Assembly (NCBI GenBank): GCA_025980325.1
Contig: JAICXQ010000004.1
Coordinates: forward strand, 1-64,000
Source: Frankiales bacterium
GTDB lineage: Bacteria > Actinomycetota > Actinomycetes > JAFAQI01
DNA length: 64,000 bases
Direction of reading: 5' to 3'
Under the pieces are notes generated by a model. That model worked only from the letters and a program-made list of their open reading frames with translations, did not search any database and was not told the DNA's origin. How positions within the stretch are numbered: position 1 is the stretch's first letter; the number at the start of each line of letters is the position of its first letter. The position numbers and the translations under genes are program-made. Of the stretch, positions 1 to 10,068 are shown piece after piece.

Positions 1-689
1 AGTCGCTCAAGGCGCGCGGGGAGAAGCCGGTGCCGGCCGAGCAGATGCTGCGCGACATGCGGATCAACCGCATCTTCGAAGGCTCGACCGAGATCATGCA
101 CTTGCTGATCGCGCGCGAAGCCGTCGACCAGCACCTCGCCGTCGCCGGCGACATCATCGAGCCCGACGTCGCGATGGGCGAGAAGGCGAAGCTCGCGTTG
201 AAGGCCAGCGGCTTCTACGCGAAGTGGCTGCCGAAACTCGCCGCCGGTCAGGGCACCAACCCGACGTCGTACAACGAGTTCGGCGACCTGGCCGAGCACC
301 TGCGCTTCGCCGAGCGCAACTGCCGCAAGCTCGCGCGCTCGACGTTCTACGGCATGAGCCGTTGGCAGGCAAAGCTGGAGAAGAAGCAGACCTTCCTCGG
401 GCGCATCGTCGACATCGGCGCCGAGCTGTACGCGATCGCGTCGGCGTGTGTCTATGCGCAGACCAAGCGGACGGAGGACCCCGCGAACGCCGCGCAGTAC
501 GTCGAGCTGGCCGAGTTGTTCTGCACACAAGCGCGCCGGCGGGTCGACCGGTTGTTCCACGACCTGTGGTTCAACGACGACGCCGAGACCTACGACGCCG
601 CGATGAAGGTGCTCGACGGCCGCTACACGTTCTTCGAGGCCGACATCATCGACCCGGCAGGCGAGGGGCCTTTACTGTCCTCGTCGTAA
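1..689 (+). CDS. acyl-CoA dehydrogenase, C-terminal part (5' end outside window)
   Basis: Frame 3 is open from the window edge; protein contains RINRIFEGSTEIMHLLIAREAVDQHL, typical of acyl-CoA dehydrogenase C-terminal domains. Confidence 0.85.
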   Translation, partial: SLKARGEKPVPAEQMLRDMRINRIFEGSTEIMHLLIAREAVDQHLAVAGDIIEPDVAMGEKAKLALKASGFYAKWLPKLAAGQGTNPTSYNEFGDLAEHLRFAERNCRKLARSTFYGMSRWQAKLEKKQTFLGRIVDIGAELYAIASACVYAQTKRTEDPANAAQYVELAELFCTQARRRVDRLFHDLWFNDDAETYDAAMKVLDGRYTFFEADIIDPAGEGPLLSSS

Positions 690-725
690 GTCAAGCGGGC
701 CAAATCGGGGGCCGACACATCACTA

Positions 726-1544
726 GTGACGATGACGATCCTGCCCGAGTCCTCGCCCGCCGCCACCGGGCGAGCGCGCGGCCCGATTCCGCCGGTCGTC
801 GTGGCCGCCCTCGTGCTCGCGCTCGCCGCCGCCGGCGGTGGCGCGTGGTACCTGCTGCGCGGCTCGGCACCGGCAAAGCCGGTGTCGCACACGAAGTACG
901 TACAGCCTGGGCAGCTCCGGCCGGCCACCGCCGCTCAGTGGCTGGCGGCCGCCGGGCGCGCGGCGGCGGCCGCGACGAGCGTGCACATCACGGACGTCGA
1001 CCGGATGGCGCACGGGACGGTGACGTTCAACGACGACGACGGCCGAACCACCGGCCGGCAGATCATCACGCCCGGTCCGGGGATGCGGGCCGAAGTCCGG
1101 GTGATCGGCACGTCGACCTACTTCACCGGCAACGCGGCGACGCTCACGACGTTCTTCGGGTTCCGTGCCGATCAGGCGGCCCGGCTGCGCGGGCGTTGGC
1201 TGGTCCTGCGGCCGGGCGATCCGCAGTACGACACGGTCACCGAGGGCGTGACGCTCTCGTCGGCGATCAAGGAACTCAGGATGCCGACGCCGATGACTTT
1301 GCTTCCGGAGCAACGCGTCGGCGGTGTCGAAGCAGTCGGTATTCGCGGCACCGGCCGGGTGACCGGCGCGCCCGGACCGGTCACCGTGACGCTATGGATC
1401 GACGACACGACCATGCGCCCGGTTCGTTACGAGGCGCGGTCGGGCAACATCTCGGAGACGACGACGCTGACGAAATGGAACGTGCCGTTCACGGTCGTGG
1501 CGCCGGCCGATGCGCTATCTGCGGTCGCCGGCACGAAGGCCTGA
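726..1544 (+). CDS. membrane-anchored/secreted protein, LppX/LprG-like fold possible
   Basis: N-terminal TM/signal (VVVAALVLALAAAGGGAWYLL) and single extracytoplasmic domain; family assignment tentative. Confidence 0.6.
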   Translation: MTMTILPESSPAATGRARGPIPPVVVAALVLALAAAGGGAWYLLRGSAPAKPVSHTKYVQPGQLRPATAAQWLAAAGRAAAAATSVHITDVDRMAHGTVTFNDDDGRTTGRQIITPGPGMRAEVRVIGTSTYFTGNAATLTTFFGFRADQAARLRGRWLVLRPGDPQYDTVTEGVTLSSAIKELRMPTPMTLLPEQRVGGVEAVGIRGTGRVTGAPGPVTVTLWIDDTTMRPVRYEARSGNISETTTLTKWNVPFTVVAPADALSAVAGTKA

Positions 1545-1548
1545 CGGA

Positions 1549-2499
1549 TCAGCCCGTGCCGGCGGCGAGCGGCGGCAACTCGTAGAGCACCCATTCGTGG
1601 TCGGGGTGCATGCCGACGGATTCGTAGAGCCGGACCGCACCGGTCGGGTTCGCCGCGTCGACTCCGAGCGTCGCCTTGCGCAGCCCGCGCGCGGCGAATT
1701 CGGCGAACGCGATCCGGAGCAAGGTCGACCCGATGCCGCGACCGCGGACCTCGCGCAACGTGCCGAGTGTGCCGACGTGACCGGTCCACTCCTGCTCGTC
1801 GTCGGGGAGCCGCCACCCAAGCAACGCGGCGACCGCGACGCCGTCGATCTCGGCGAGCCACCACAGGCTGAGGTCGAGGTTCGAACGGCGGCGAAGCGAC
1901 GTCAGCCAATGCTCGTACGTGCGGGTGCCGTCGTGGCCGAAGTGATCCTGGAACGACGTGTCGACCACCCGGAAGACCTCGCGCAGATCGGTGTCGTCGT
2001 CGCGCACCGTCCGTACCCGCACGCCCGCACGTTGCGCCGGCGCCGCAGCGTGACTCTCGTCGAGATCGATGCGCATCCGCCAGAAGTGGCGGATCACGGT
2101 CGCGCCGTGACCTTCGACCCACGCGCGTGCGCGATCGGCCGACGCGTTCGCGAAGACGTGCAACGGCCGGTCCGGATCGGCCGCCGCGGCAGCGGAACGG
2201 ATCGCCGCGAGCAGCGGATCGCCGATCGCCTTGTCAAGACCGGGCCGCACCCGTACGTCGGCTTCGAACCCGATGTGGCCGCTCGGCTCCGTCTCCAGCC
2301 ACGCCGCGGCCACCAGCCCCTGCTCGTCGAAGATGCCGTACGACCTGTACTCGTCCACGCCGTCGCGAATCCACGAGACGACCTCGTGATCCGGATGGCC
2401 GGTCTCGGCGATCTCGCACAGCGTGTTGAGCTCGATCAGCGCGTCGACGTCGTCGGCGGTCAACGGCCGAAGCGTGCTCGTCTCCAACTCGGCGGCCAC
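1549..2499 (-). CDS. GNAT family N-acetyltransferase (tandem GNAT)
   Basis: GTG start near 2499; VRGRGIGSTLLRIAFAEFAARGLRKATLGVDAANPTGAVRLYESVGM motif. Confidence 0.85.
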   Translation of the reverse strand: MAAELETSTLRPLTADDVDALIELNTLCEIAETGHPDHEVVSWIRDGVDEYRSYGIFDEQGLVAAAWLETEPSGHIGFEADVRVRPGLDKAIGDPLLAAIRSAAAAADPDRPLHVFANASADRARAWVEGHGATVIRHFWRMRIDLDESHAAAPAQRAGVRVRTVRDDDTDLREVFRVVDTSFQDHFGHDGTRTYEHWLTSLRRRSNLDLSLWWLAEIDGVAVAALLGWRLPDDEQEWTGHVGTLGTLREVRGRGIGSTLLRIAFAEFAARGLRKATLGVDAANPTGAVRLYESVGMHPDHEWVLYELPPLAAGTG

Positions 2500-2560
2500 G
2501 GCCCCCAGCCTGACCCATCCCGCCGACAGGCGCACCTCAATTGTCGGGGACGATAGAGAC

Positions 2561-3088
2561 ATGACCGAACGATCGGACCGTCCCGGCGAAGGGCTGCGCA
2601 TCGTGACCGTCGGACCGGATGGTGCCCCGATCGCGGCCGAACCGACCGGCGACGACGACGAGTCGCCGCTGTCCGAGATGGTCGAGCAGCCGGCGAAGGT
2701 CATGCGGATCGGCACGATGATCAAGCAGTTGCTCGAGGAGGTACGCGCCGCGCCGCTCGACGAGGCCAGCCGGGTCCGGATGCGTGAGATCCACGAGAGC
2801 TCGATCAAGGAACTGGCGAGCGGCCTCGCGCCCGAACTGCGCGAAGAGCTCGAACGCATCACCTTGCCGTTCTCCGACGACTCGGTGCCGACCGACGCCG
2901 AGCTGCGGATCGCGCAGGCGCAGCTCGTCGGCTGGTTGGAAGGCCTGTTCCACGGCATCCAGACCGCGCTGTTCGCCCAGCAGATGGCGGCACGCGCGCA
3001 ACTGGAAGAGATGCGCCGCCGCGCCCTGCCGATGGGACCGGGCGACAATCCCGCACAAGGTCAGCCCCCCACCGGCCCTTATCTCTAG
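2561..3088 (+). CDS. bpa: bacterial proteasome activator Bpa/PafE (DUF2587)
   Basis: ATG at 2561; helical protein LAPELREELERITLPF...AQAQLVGWLEGLFHGIQTALFAQQMAARAQLEEMR with C-terminal GPYL (cf. GQYL of the mycobacterial protein). Confidence 0.85.
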   Translation: MTERSDRPGEGLRIVTVGPDGAPIAAEPTGDDDESPLSEMVEQPAKVMRIGTMIKQLLEEVRAAPLDEASRVRMREIHESSIKELASGLAPELREELERITLPFSDDSVPTDAELRIAQAQLVGWLEGLFHGIQTALFAQQMAARAQLEEMRRRALPMGPGDNPAQGQPPTGPYL

Positions 3089-3891
3089 GAAGGCCGGTAA
3101 AGCCGTTCGAGGACTGCGGCGACGCCGTCGTCGTCGTTTGACGACGTCACTTCGTCGACGACCGCGAGCACTTCCTCATGCGCGTTCGCCACCGCGACGC
3201 TGTGGCCGGCCCAGGCGAGCATCGGCAGGTCGTTCGGCATGTCGCCGAAGGCGATGACGTCGGCCGCGTCGTGACCGGTGCGGGCGACGACTTCGGCCAG
3301 CGTCGTCGCTTTGCTGATCCCGGCCGCGCTGATCTCCAGCAGGCCGTCGCGGGACGAGTGCGTCATCGTCGCGGTCGCCTCGTCGACGACGGCACGAGCC
3401 TGCGCGAGCAGCTCGTCGGAGTCGAGATTTTCGTGTCGTGCCAACAGTTTTGCCAGCGGTCGCGACAGCAGCGTTTCGAGATCCGCGACCAGCGCGCCGT
3501 CGGTCGACCAACGCGGGCGGTACGCCGGCTCGTGACCGAACTCCGACTCGACCGTCTCGACCGCGAAGCCGAGACCGGGGATCGCCGTACGGAGCGACTC
3601 GACCAACGCGCGGGCGACATCGACACCGAGCGGATGCGCTTCGACGATCGTCTCGGTGCGCAGGTCGTAGACGAGCGCACCGTTCGCGCATACCGCGAGC
3701 CCGTGGTGACCGGTCTGTGCCGCGACGTCGTGCATCCATCGCGGCGGCCTACCGGTGACGACGACGACCGCCGCACCGGCGCCCGATGCCAGCCCCAACG
3801 CATCCCGCGTACGCGAGGAAATCGTGCCGTCCGACCGCACGATCGTGCCGTCCAGATCGGTCGCCACCACCGCCGGCACGAGTGCGGTCAT
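3085..3891 (-). CDS. HAD superfamily hydrolase (Cof-type)
   Basis: [28 protein letters not shown]...[18 protein letters not shown] motifs; start codon within 4 bp of the serS stop. Confidence 0.88.
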   Translation of the reverse strand: MTALVPAVVATDLDGTIVRSDGTISSRTRDALGLASGAGAAVVVVTGRPPRWMHDVAAQTGHHGLAVCANGALVYDLRTETIVEAHPLGVDVARALVESLRTAIPGLGFAVETVESEFGHEPAYRPRWSTDGALVADLETLLSRPLAKLLARHENLDSDELLAQARAVVDEATATMTHSSRDGLLEISAAGISKATTLAEVVARTGHDAADVIAFGDMPNDLPMLAWAGHSVAVANAHEEVLAVVDEVTSSNDDDGVAAVLERLYRPS

Positions 3892-5150
3892 GAGACCGGT
3901 TCGAGCACCTCGCGGCCCAGGTGCGGCCGCAACGCCGGCGGCACCCGCACCGATCCGTCGGCCTGCTGGTGCACTTCGAGCAGGCACGCGATCGTGCGCG
4001 CGATCGCACACAGCGTCCCGTTCAGCGTCGCGACCGGAGCCGGCCCGTCCGCGCTGCGATAGCGAACGCCGAGGCGGCGCGACTGGAACGTCGTGCAGTT
4101 CGACGTAGAGGTCAGTTCCCGGTAGCGAGCCTGCGACGGGAACCACGCCTCGCAGTCGAACTTGCGCGCCGCGCTCGATCCCAGATCACCGGCCGCGATG
4201 TCGAGCACCTGAAACGGCAGCTCCAACGCGGTGAGGAACTGCTTCTCCCAGTCGAGCAGCCGGCGATGCTCCGCCGCCGCGTCTTCCGGCGGGCAGAACG
4301 AGAACATCTCGACCTTGTCGAACCAGTGCACGCGCACGATCCCGCGGGTGTCCTGGCCGTACGACCCGGCTTCGCGCCGGAAGCACGACGAGAACCCGGC
4401 GTAGCGCAACGGCAACGCGGCACCGTCGAGGATCTCGTCCATGTGCATCGCGGCCAGCGCGACCTCGCTGGTGCCGACGAGATACAGGTCGTCGGACTCG
4501 ACCCGGTAGACCTCGGCCGCATGCGCGCCGAGGAAACCGGTGCCCTCCATCGCCTCCGGCCGCACCAGCGACGGCGCGATCACCGGCACGAAACCGGCGG
4601 CGGTCGCCTGCGCCATCGCGAGGTTCACCAGCGCGAGCTCGAGCAGGGCGCCGACACCGGTCAGGAAGTAGAAGCGCGCGCCACTGACCTTCGCCCCGCG
4701 TTCGAGGTCGATCGCGCCGAGCCGCTGCCCGATCTCGACGTGGTCGCGAACATCGAAGTCGTACGCCGGCACAGTGCCGACCGTTTCGAGGACGACGGAA
4801 TCGGCCTCGCCGCCTTCCGGCACCTCCGGCTCGACGAGATTCGCCAGCCCGTACGTCGCCTCCCGCAACGCCGCGTCCGCGGCCGACTGCTCCTCCTCCG
4901 CGGCCCGGACCGAGTCCTTGAGCGCCTTCGCCTTCTCGATCAACGCCGGACGATCCGCCGCCGGCGCAGTCTGGATCGCCTTGCTCGCGACGTTGGACTC
5001 GGCGCGCAACGTGTCGGCGGCCGTCACCGCCGCGCGCCGCCGTTCGTCCGCAGCCAGTACGACGTCGACCAGCGCGGGATCGGCGCCGCGGACGCGCTGG
5101 CTGCGCCGGAAGGCGTCCGGGTCGGCGCGCAGCGCCCGCAGGTCGATCAC
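3888..5150 (-). CDS. serS: seryl-tRNA synthetase
   Basis: [22 protein letters not shown]... and class II motifs [27 protein letters not shown]. Confidence 0.97.
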   Translation of the reverse strand: MIDLRALRADPDAFRRSQRVRGADPALVDVVLAADERRRAAVTAADTLRAESNVASKAIQTAPAADRPALIEKAKALKDSVRAAEEEQSAADAALREATYGLANLVEPEVPEGGEADSVVLETVGTVPAYDFDVRDHVEIGQRLGAIDLERGAKVSGARFYFLTGVGALLELALVNLAMAQATAAGFVPVIAPSLVRPEAMEGTGFLGAHAAEVYRVESDDLYLVGTSEVALAAMHMDEILDGAALPLRYAGFSSCFRREAGSYGQDTRGIVRVHWFDKVEMFSFCPPEDAAAEHRRLLDWEKQFLTALELPFQVLDIAAGDLGSSAARKFDCEAWFPSQARYRELTSTSNCTTFQSRRLGVRYRSADGPAPVATLNGTLCAIARTIACLLEVHQQADGSVRVPPALRPHLGREVLEPVS

Positions 5151-5288
5151 GCCCCGAGGCTATCTGTGCAGACAGCGGGTTCGCTGTCGCGAATCTTTGC
5201 CGAACCCGCGCGCGAGGTTCACCACGGTGCGCCGTTGTCGGGTCAGTACGAACGGGTCGTACGTCCCCCACGAAGGGAGCACCACCAC

Positions 5289-5438
5289 ATGAAGCGGATC
5301 GCCGCTGTACTCACCCTCGCCGGCGCGCTCGTCGGCTTCGTTGCCCCGGCCGCGTTCGCCGACGGCAGCGCCTGCGTTCACCTGTACGTCAACGTGAACG
5401 GCACCGAGCAGACCGTCGACCAGTGCACCCCGGTCTGA
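5289..5438 (+). CDS. small secreted peptide (49 aa) with two Cys after the signal peptide
   Basis: MKRIAAVLTLAGALVGFVAPAAFADGSACVHLYVNVNGTEQTVDQCTPV; GAAGGGAG RBS upstream; strong hairpin downstream. Confidence 0.7.
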   Translation: MKRIAAVLTLAGALVGFVAPAAFADGSACVHLYVNVNGTEQTVDQCTPV

Positions 5439-5456
5439 CCGACTGACCCAGCTTTC

Positions 5457-5491
5457 GAGACCCCCGCAACCGTCGTCGGTGCGGGGGTCTC
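5457..5491 (+). terminator. hairpin terminator, likely serving convergent 5289 and pheA transcripts
   Basis: Perfect 12-bp stem GAGACCCCCGCA / TGCGGGGGTCTC, 11-nt loop. Confidence 0.75.
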
Positions 5492-5507
5492 GTTCGTCAG
5501 CACCCGA

Positions 5508-6446
5508 TCAGGTGGCCGGGCCGCGGCGCAGCGCCTCGACCCAGGCATGCGCGTCGGTGAAGTCGACGTCCGCCGTGCCCGGTCGTTCGCTCGCCGCGAC
5601 TCCGTCCGCGCGCGGGTAGGAGCCGAGGAACCGTACGTCCGCGCACTCGCGCCGCAGCGCGGCCAGGGTCTCCGCGACCCGGGCGTTGGCGATGTGGCCT
5701 TCGGCGTCGATGGAGAAGTAATAGCGACCGAGGCCGACGCCGGTCGGGCGCGACTCGATCCGGGTCAGGTTGACTCCGCGGACGGCGAACTCGGTCAGCA
5801 GTTCGAGCAGCGCGCCCGGATGGTCGTCGCGGATGAACGCGATCACCGTCGTGCGATCGGCCGGGCTCGGCGGCGGCGGCGCGGCCGGCCGGCGCACCAA
5901 CACGAACCGGGTCACCGCACCGGCGTTGTCGGCGATGTTGTCCGCCAGCGCGCTCAGCCGGTAATGCTCGCCCGCGATCGGCGCGGCCACCGCCGCGTCG
6001 TACTCGCCCGCGGCGACCGCCCGCGCGCCGTCCGCCGTGCTCGGCGCCGGGACGAACCGCGCCGACGGAAGATGCGTCCGCAACCAGCCGCGCACCTGCG
6101 CCTCGGCGTGCGGCATCGTCGTGACGGTCGTGACGTCGCCGAGCGCGGTACCCGGCCGCGCGAGCAACGTGAACGTGACCGGCAGCAGCACCTCGCGGGC
6201 GATGTGCAGCGGATCACCGGTCGCGAGCCCGTCGAGGGTCTCGGCGACCGAGCCCTCGACGGAGTTCTCCAGCGGTACGACGGCGCCGGCCGCCTCGCCG
6301 GCGCGGACCGCGTCGAGCGCGTCCGACACGGACACACACGGCAGGTGCTCGACGCCGTCCGCGGCCGGGATCGTCCGTAGCGCGGCCTCGCAGAACGTGC
6401 CCCGCGGGCCGAGGTACGCGTAGCGCCCCGGCGGCAGCCCAGGCAC
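5508..6446 (-). CDS. pheA: prephenate dehydratase with ACT domain
   Basis: YAYLGPRGTFCEAALRTI, VPLENSVEGSVAETLDGL, ESRPTGVGLGRYYFSIDAEGH. Confidence 0.95.
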   Translation of the reverse strand: MPGLPPGRYAYLGPRGTFCEAALRTIPAADGVEHLPCVSVSDALDAVRAGEAAGAVVPLENSVEGSVAETLDGLATGDPLHIAREVLLPVTFTLLARPGTALGDVTTVTTMPHAEAQVRGWLRTHLPSARFVPAPSTADGARAVAAGEYDAAVAAPIAGEHYRLSALADNIADNAGAVTRFVLVRRPAAPPPPSPADRTTVIAFIRDDHPGALLELLTEFAVRGVNLTRIESRPTGVGLGRYYFSIDAEGHIANARVAETLAALRRECADVRFLGSYPRADGVAASERPGTADVDFTDAHAWVEALRRGPAT

Positions 6447-6448
6447 CG

Positions 6449-6952
6449 TCAGCGCCTGGGTGAAGGCCCGCGCATCGCGAGCTCGATCGATTGTTCCTCC
6501 TCCGGCGACAGCGACTGTTCGCTGCGACCGGCCTTCACACCCTTCGCGTACGTCCGCGCCTCACTGCGGCCGTGGATCGAGGTGATCACGAGCCCGTCGC
6601 CGGCGTCGTCGAGCAGCGCGGCGGTGAACGACAGCCGGCCACCCATCTCGCCGAAGGCGTCGTACCGCACGACCGAGACGTGCCGCAACGCGTCGGCGAG
6701 TTCCGCCCGCGTCGCCGCGACGTCGTTGCGCGCCGCGGCGACCTCCGAGCGCAACGCCGCGGTCTCGCGCTGTTGCGCGCCGAGCGCGTCGAGGACACTG
6801 TGCGGCCCGTCACCGCTGTCGAGTACGGCGAAGCCGCGCCGCAGCCGACCCACGCGAACGTGCGCCGTCAGCGCGAGCAACAGCGCCACGAAGGCGCCGC
6901 CGGCCGCCGCCAGCGCGACCACGTCGACGGTCCTGGCTGGCAGCGGTAACAC
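6449..6952 (-). CDS. DUF4446 family membrane protein
   Basis: N-terminal TM, then VVRYDAFGEMGGRLSFTAALLDDAGDGLVITSIHGRSEARTYAKGV. Confidence 0.8.
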   Translation of the reverse strand: MLPLPARTVDVVALAAAGGAFVALLLALTAHVRVGRLRRGFAVLDSGDGPHSVLDALGAQQRETAALRSEVAAARNDVAATRAELADALRHVSVVRYDAFGEMGGRLSFTAALLDDAGDGLVITSIHGRSEARTYAKGVKAGRSEQSLSPEEEQSIELAMRGPSPRR

Positions 6953-6991
6953 GGTGCGCCAGCGTAATGGAGGTCGAACTAGTGTCGTCGC

Positions 6992-7756
6992 GTGGACGCC
7001 GAGGAGCTGCGCACGCTGCTCGAGTCGGTCGCGGCCGGCGACACCGGCGTCGAGGCAGCCGCCGCGACACTCTCCGCCGGCCCGCTCGCGGGCTACGCCG
7101 ACCTCGGTTTCGCCCGCCTCGACGCGCACCGCGGTGTCCGCACCGGCGACCCCGAAGTGGTGTACGCGGCCGGCAAGACGTCCGAGCAGGTCGTCGCCTT
7201 GCTCGGCGCGCTCGCGGCCCAGCCCGGTGACCGGCCGGCGCTCGCGACCAGGCTCACCGAGGGCATGCTCGCCCCGGTCGCCGTCGCGTTCCCGGACGCA
7301 ACCGTCGATGCCGTCGCGCGCTGCGTCGCGGTCGGCGCACTGCCGGTGCCGCGCGGCGACGTCGTCGTCGTATCGGCCGGCACCAGCGACGAACCGGTCG
7401 CGGCCGAGGCGGCGTTCGTCGCGCGGGCGTTCGGCGCGCAGGTGCAACGGGTGTGCGACGTCGGCGTCGCCGGCATCCATCGGTTGCTCGCCGAACGCGA
7501 CGCGCTCGCCGAGGCCGACTGCCTCGTCGTCGCCGCCGGGATGGAAGGCGCGCTGCCCAGCGTCGTCGGCGGCCTGGTCGGCACCCCGCTCGTCGCGGTC
7601 CCGACCAGCGTCGGGTACGGCGCCTCGTTCGGCGGATTAGCGGCGCTGCTCGCAATGCTCAACTCCTGCGCGCCCGGCGTCACGGTCGTGAACATCGACA
7701 ACGGTTTCGGCGCAGGTGTCTTCGCGGCCCGAGTGGCCCGGCGCGCCGCCAGATGA
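6992..7756 (+). CDS. larB: nickel pincer cofactor biosynthesis protein LarB
   Basis: GTG start; DLGFARLDAHRGVRTGDPEVVYAAGKTSEQV and VVAAGMEGALPSVVGGLVGTPLVAVPTSVGYGASFGGLAALLAMLNSCAPGVTVVNIDNGFGAG. Confidence 0.93.
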   Translation: MDAEELRTLLESVAAGDTGVEAAAATLSAGPLAGYADLGFARLDAHRGVRTGDPEVVYAAGKTSEQVVALLGALAAQPGDRPALATRLTEGMLAPVAVAFPDATVDAVARCVAVGALPVPRGDVVVVSAGTSDEPVAAEAAFVARAFGAQVQRVCDVGVAGIHRLLAERDALAEADCLVVAAGMEGALPSVVGGLVGTPLVAVPTSVGYGASFGGLAALLAMLNSCAPGVTVVNIDNGFGAGVFAARVARRAAR

Positions 7757-8934
7757 TCGGCTGGGTCGACGCCGGCTCGGGCGTGAGCGGCGACATGTTG
7801 CTCGGCGCGCTCACCGATTTGGGCGCGCTCGATGTCGGCGCGCTGGCGCGGACGCTCGGCGTGGACGTCTCCGCCGCCGAGGGCAATCGCGGCGGGCTAC
7901 GCGGCATCTCGGTCGACGTGCGGCCGGGCGAGGATCAGCCGCACCGGCGGCTCGCCGACCTGCTCGAGCTCGTCGACCACGCCGCTGTCGAGCCGGCCGT
8001 ACGCGACCGGTCGAAGGCCGTCTTCCGCCGGCTGGCCGCGGCCGAAAGCCGGGTGCACGGGATCGAGCCGGAGACAGTGGAGTTTCACGAAGTCGGCGCG
8101 CTCGACACGATCGTCGACGTCGTCGGCGCATGTCAGGGCTTCGCCGCACTCGGCCTCGACCGGCTGGTGGTGTCGCCGATCGCGCTCGGCGGCGGCCGCA
8201 TTTCGACCGCGCACGGCGTCGTCCCGGTGCCCGGCCCGGCGGTGCTCGAACTCCTCGCAGCCGGCAACCTCGTCGGGTACGGCGGGCCGGTGGACGTCGA
8301 GTTGGCGACCCCGACCGGCGTCGCGCTACTCGCCGAGTTCGCCGGCGGCGCCGGCCCGATGCCGGCCATGGAGGTGAGCGCGACCGCGGTCGGTCTCGGC
8401 GCTCGCGAACTCGACGAGCAGCCGAACGTCTTGCGCCTCGTCGTCGGGCACGCGGTCAGCCCCCGAGCCGAGGACGACGACTGGTTGCTGCTCGAAGCGA
8501 ACGTGGACGACCTCGATCCGCGACTGTGGCCGGCGGTGCTGGCCCGGCTGCTCGACGCGGGCGCCGGCGACGCGTGGCTGACCCCGATCGTGATGAAGAA
8601 GGGCCGGGCCGCGCACACCGTCAGCGCGCTGGTCGCGCCCGACTTCGCCGACGCCGCCGCGCGGGTGCTGTTCACCGAGAGCTCGACCATCGGCATCCGG
8701 ACGACCCGGGTCGGCAAGCGCGCACTCGACCGCGAATGGGTCAGCGTCGACGTCGGCGGTCACGCGATCCGGGTGAAGCTCGCCCGGCTCGACGCGCGCA
8801 TCGTCAACGCCGTACCGGAGTACGACGACGTCGCGGCCGCGGCGGTCGCACTCGGCCGGCCGATCAAGGCGACGCTGGCCGCAGCAACCGCGGCCGCCGC
8901 GCATCTGCTCGGCGACGAGCCCGGCGAGGGCTGA
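7753..8934 (+). CDS. larC: nickel pincer cofactor biosynthesis protein LarC
   Basis: ATGA overlap with larB; MIGWVDAGSGVSGDMLLGALTDLG...EANVDDLDPRLWPAVLARLLDAGAGDAWLTPIVMKKGRA. Confidence 0.93.
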   Translation: MIGWVDAGSGVSGDMLLGALTDLGALDVGALARTLGVDVSAAEGNRGGLRGISVDVRPGEDQPHRRLADLLELVDHAAVEPAVRDRSKAVFRRLAAAESRVHGIEPETVEFHEVGALDTIVDVVGACQGFAALGLDRLVVSPIALGGGRISTAHGVVPVPGPAVLELLAAGNLVGYGGPVDVELATPTGVALLAEFAGGAGPMPAMEVSATAVGLGARELDEQPNVLRLVVGHAVSPRAEDDDWLLLEANVDDLDPRLWPAVLARLLDAGAGDAWLTPIVMKKGRAAHTVSALVAPDFADAAARVLFTESSTIGIRTTRVGKRALDREWVSVDVGGHAIRVKLARLDARIVNAVPEYDDVAAAAVALGRPIKATLAAATAAAAHLLGDEPGEG

Positions 8935-9539
8935 TGTCGTTCGTCGTCGCGCTCACGGTGTTCGCCACGATCTTCCCGGCCGAGCTGCCGGACAAGACGT
9001 TCGTCGCGACGCTGGTGCTCTCGACCCGGTTCTCGCCGTTCCCGGTCTGGGTCGGTGCCGCCGGCGCGTTCGTCGTCCAGAGCATCGTCGCCGTGACCGC
9101 CGGTGGGCTGGTGTCGTATCTGCCGAAGCAACCGGTGCGTGCGGTCACGGCAGCGTTGTTCCTGCTCGGCGCGATCGTGTTGCTGCGGCTGCGCGACGAG
9201 ACACCGGAACAGGAGGCGGCCGAGGTCGAGGGCGAGGTCCAGGACGTGCCGCGCCGGGCCAGCTTCCGGCGCGCGTCGCTGACGACGTTCGGCGTCTTGT
9301 TCGCGGCCGAGTGGGGCGACCTCAGCCAAGTGCTGACCGCGGCGTTCGCGGCGAAGTACCGCGACCCGGTGTCGGTCGGGGTCGGCGCCACCACCGCACT
9401 CGTCCTGGTCGCGGCGCTCGGGGTCCTCGGCGGCCGGTCGTTGCTGCGCGTGATCCCGGTCCTCTGGATCCGGCGGTTCGCCGCCGGGCTGTTCCTCGCC
9501 TTCGCCGTCGTCACTGCGGTCGACGCCGCCCAGGCCTAG
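8934..9539 (+). CDS. TMEM165/GDT1 (UPF0016) family cation transporter
   Basis: Two ELPDKTF / EWGDLSQ signature repeats in a multi-TM protein; overlaps the larC stop. Confidence 0.9.
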   Translation: MSFVVALTVFATIFPAELPDKTFVATLVLSTRFSPFPVWVGAAGAFVVQSIVAVTAGGLVSYLPKQPVRAVTAALFLLGAIVLLRLRDETPEQEAAEVEGEVQDVPRRASFRRASLTTFGVLFAAEWGDLSQVLTAAFAAKYRDPVSVGVGATTALVLVAALGVLGGRSLLRVIPVLWIRRFAAGLFLAFAVVTAVDAAQA

Positions 9540-9546
9540 CGAGCGG

Positions 9547-10068
9547 TCAGTGGCCGCCGACCGGCGCCATGAACGTGAACGAGCCGACCGTCTCGCCGTG
9601 TGCGTCGTGGATCGGCGCGGCCGACGCGTCGACGGTCTGCCGGCCGCCGTCGCTACGCCGTACCCGCAGCAGGCTGCGCATCAGGCCGTGCCCCGGCGAC
9701 AGCACCGCGATCGGCGCGATCCGTACGGCGTAATCGGGGCGCGCGCCGCCGGTCTCGAAGTCGACCAGCTCGATCACGTCGAGCAGCCGGCGGCCGATGA
9801 CCGCGACGTCGCTGCACCCCAGCAGCTCGGCACCCCGGGTGGACACCGAGAGGATCTGCCCCTCGGCGTCGAGGACGAGGCAGGGGTCGTGTGCCGCCGC
9901 GGCCGTGGCGATCCAGCGGGCCAGCGGGGTCGAGGCCGCGGGCGCCCGGCCGTTGTCGCCAAGATCGACGACGTGGTGCGCCGTACCGCCGGCGCGAGGG
10001 GCGGGAGCCGTGCCGGTGACCACCTCGGTGCCGTGCAGCCGTTCGAGCCGCAGGATGAGCTTGGTCAC
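9547..10068 (-). CDS. PAS domain protein
   Basis: CLVLDAEGQILSVSTRGAELLGCSDVAVIGRRLLDVIELVDFETGG PAS core. Confidence 0.75.
   Translation of the reverse strand: MTKLILRLERLHGTEVVTGTAPAPRAGGTAHHVVDLGDNGRAPAASTPLARWIATAAAAHDPCLVLDAEGQILSVSTRGAELLGCSDVAVIGRRLLDVIELVDFETGGARPDYAVRIAPIAVLSPGHGLMRSLLRVRRSDGGRQTVDASAAPIHDAHGETVGSFTFMAPVGGH

Noticed and set aside
3921-5438. 505-aa plus-strand ORF
   Set aside because: Antisense to serS with the low-complexity Arg/Ala/Gly composition expected of high-GC shadow ORFs; only its last 49 codons (5289-5438) look real.
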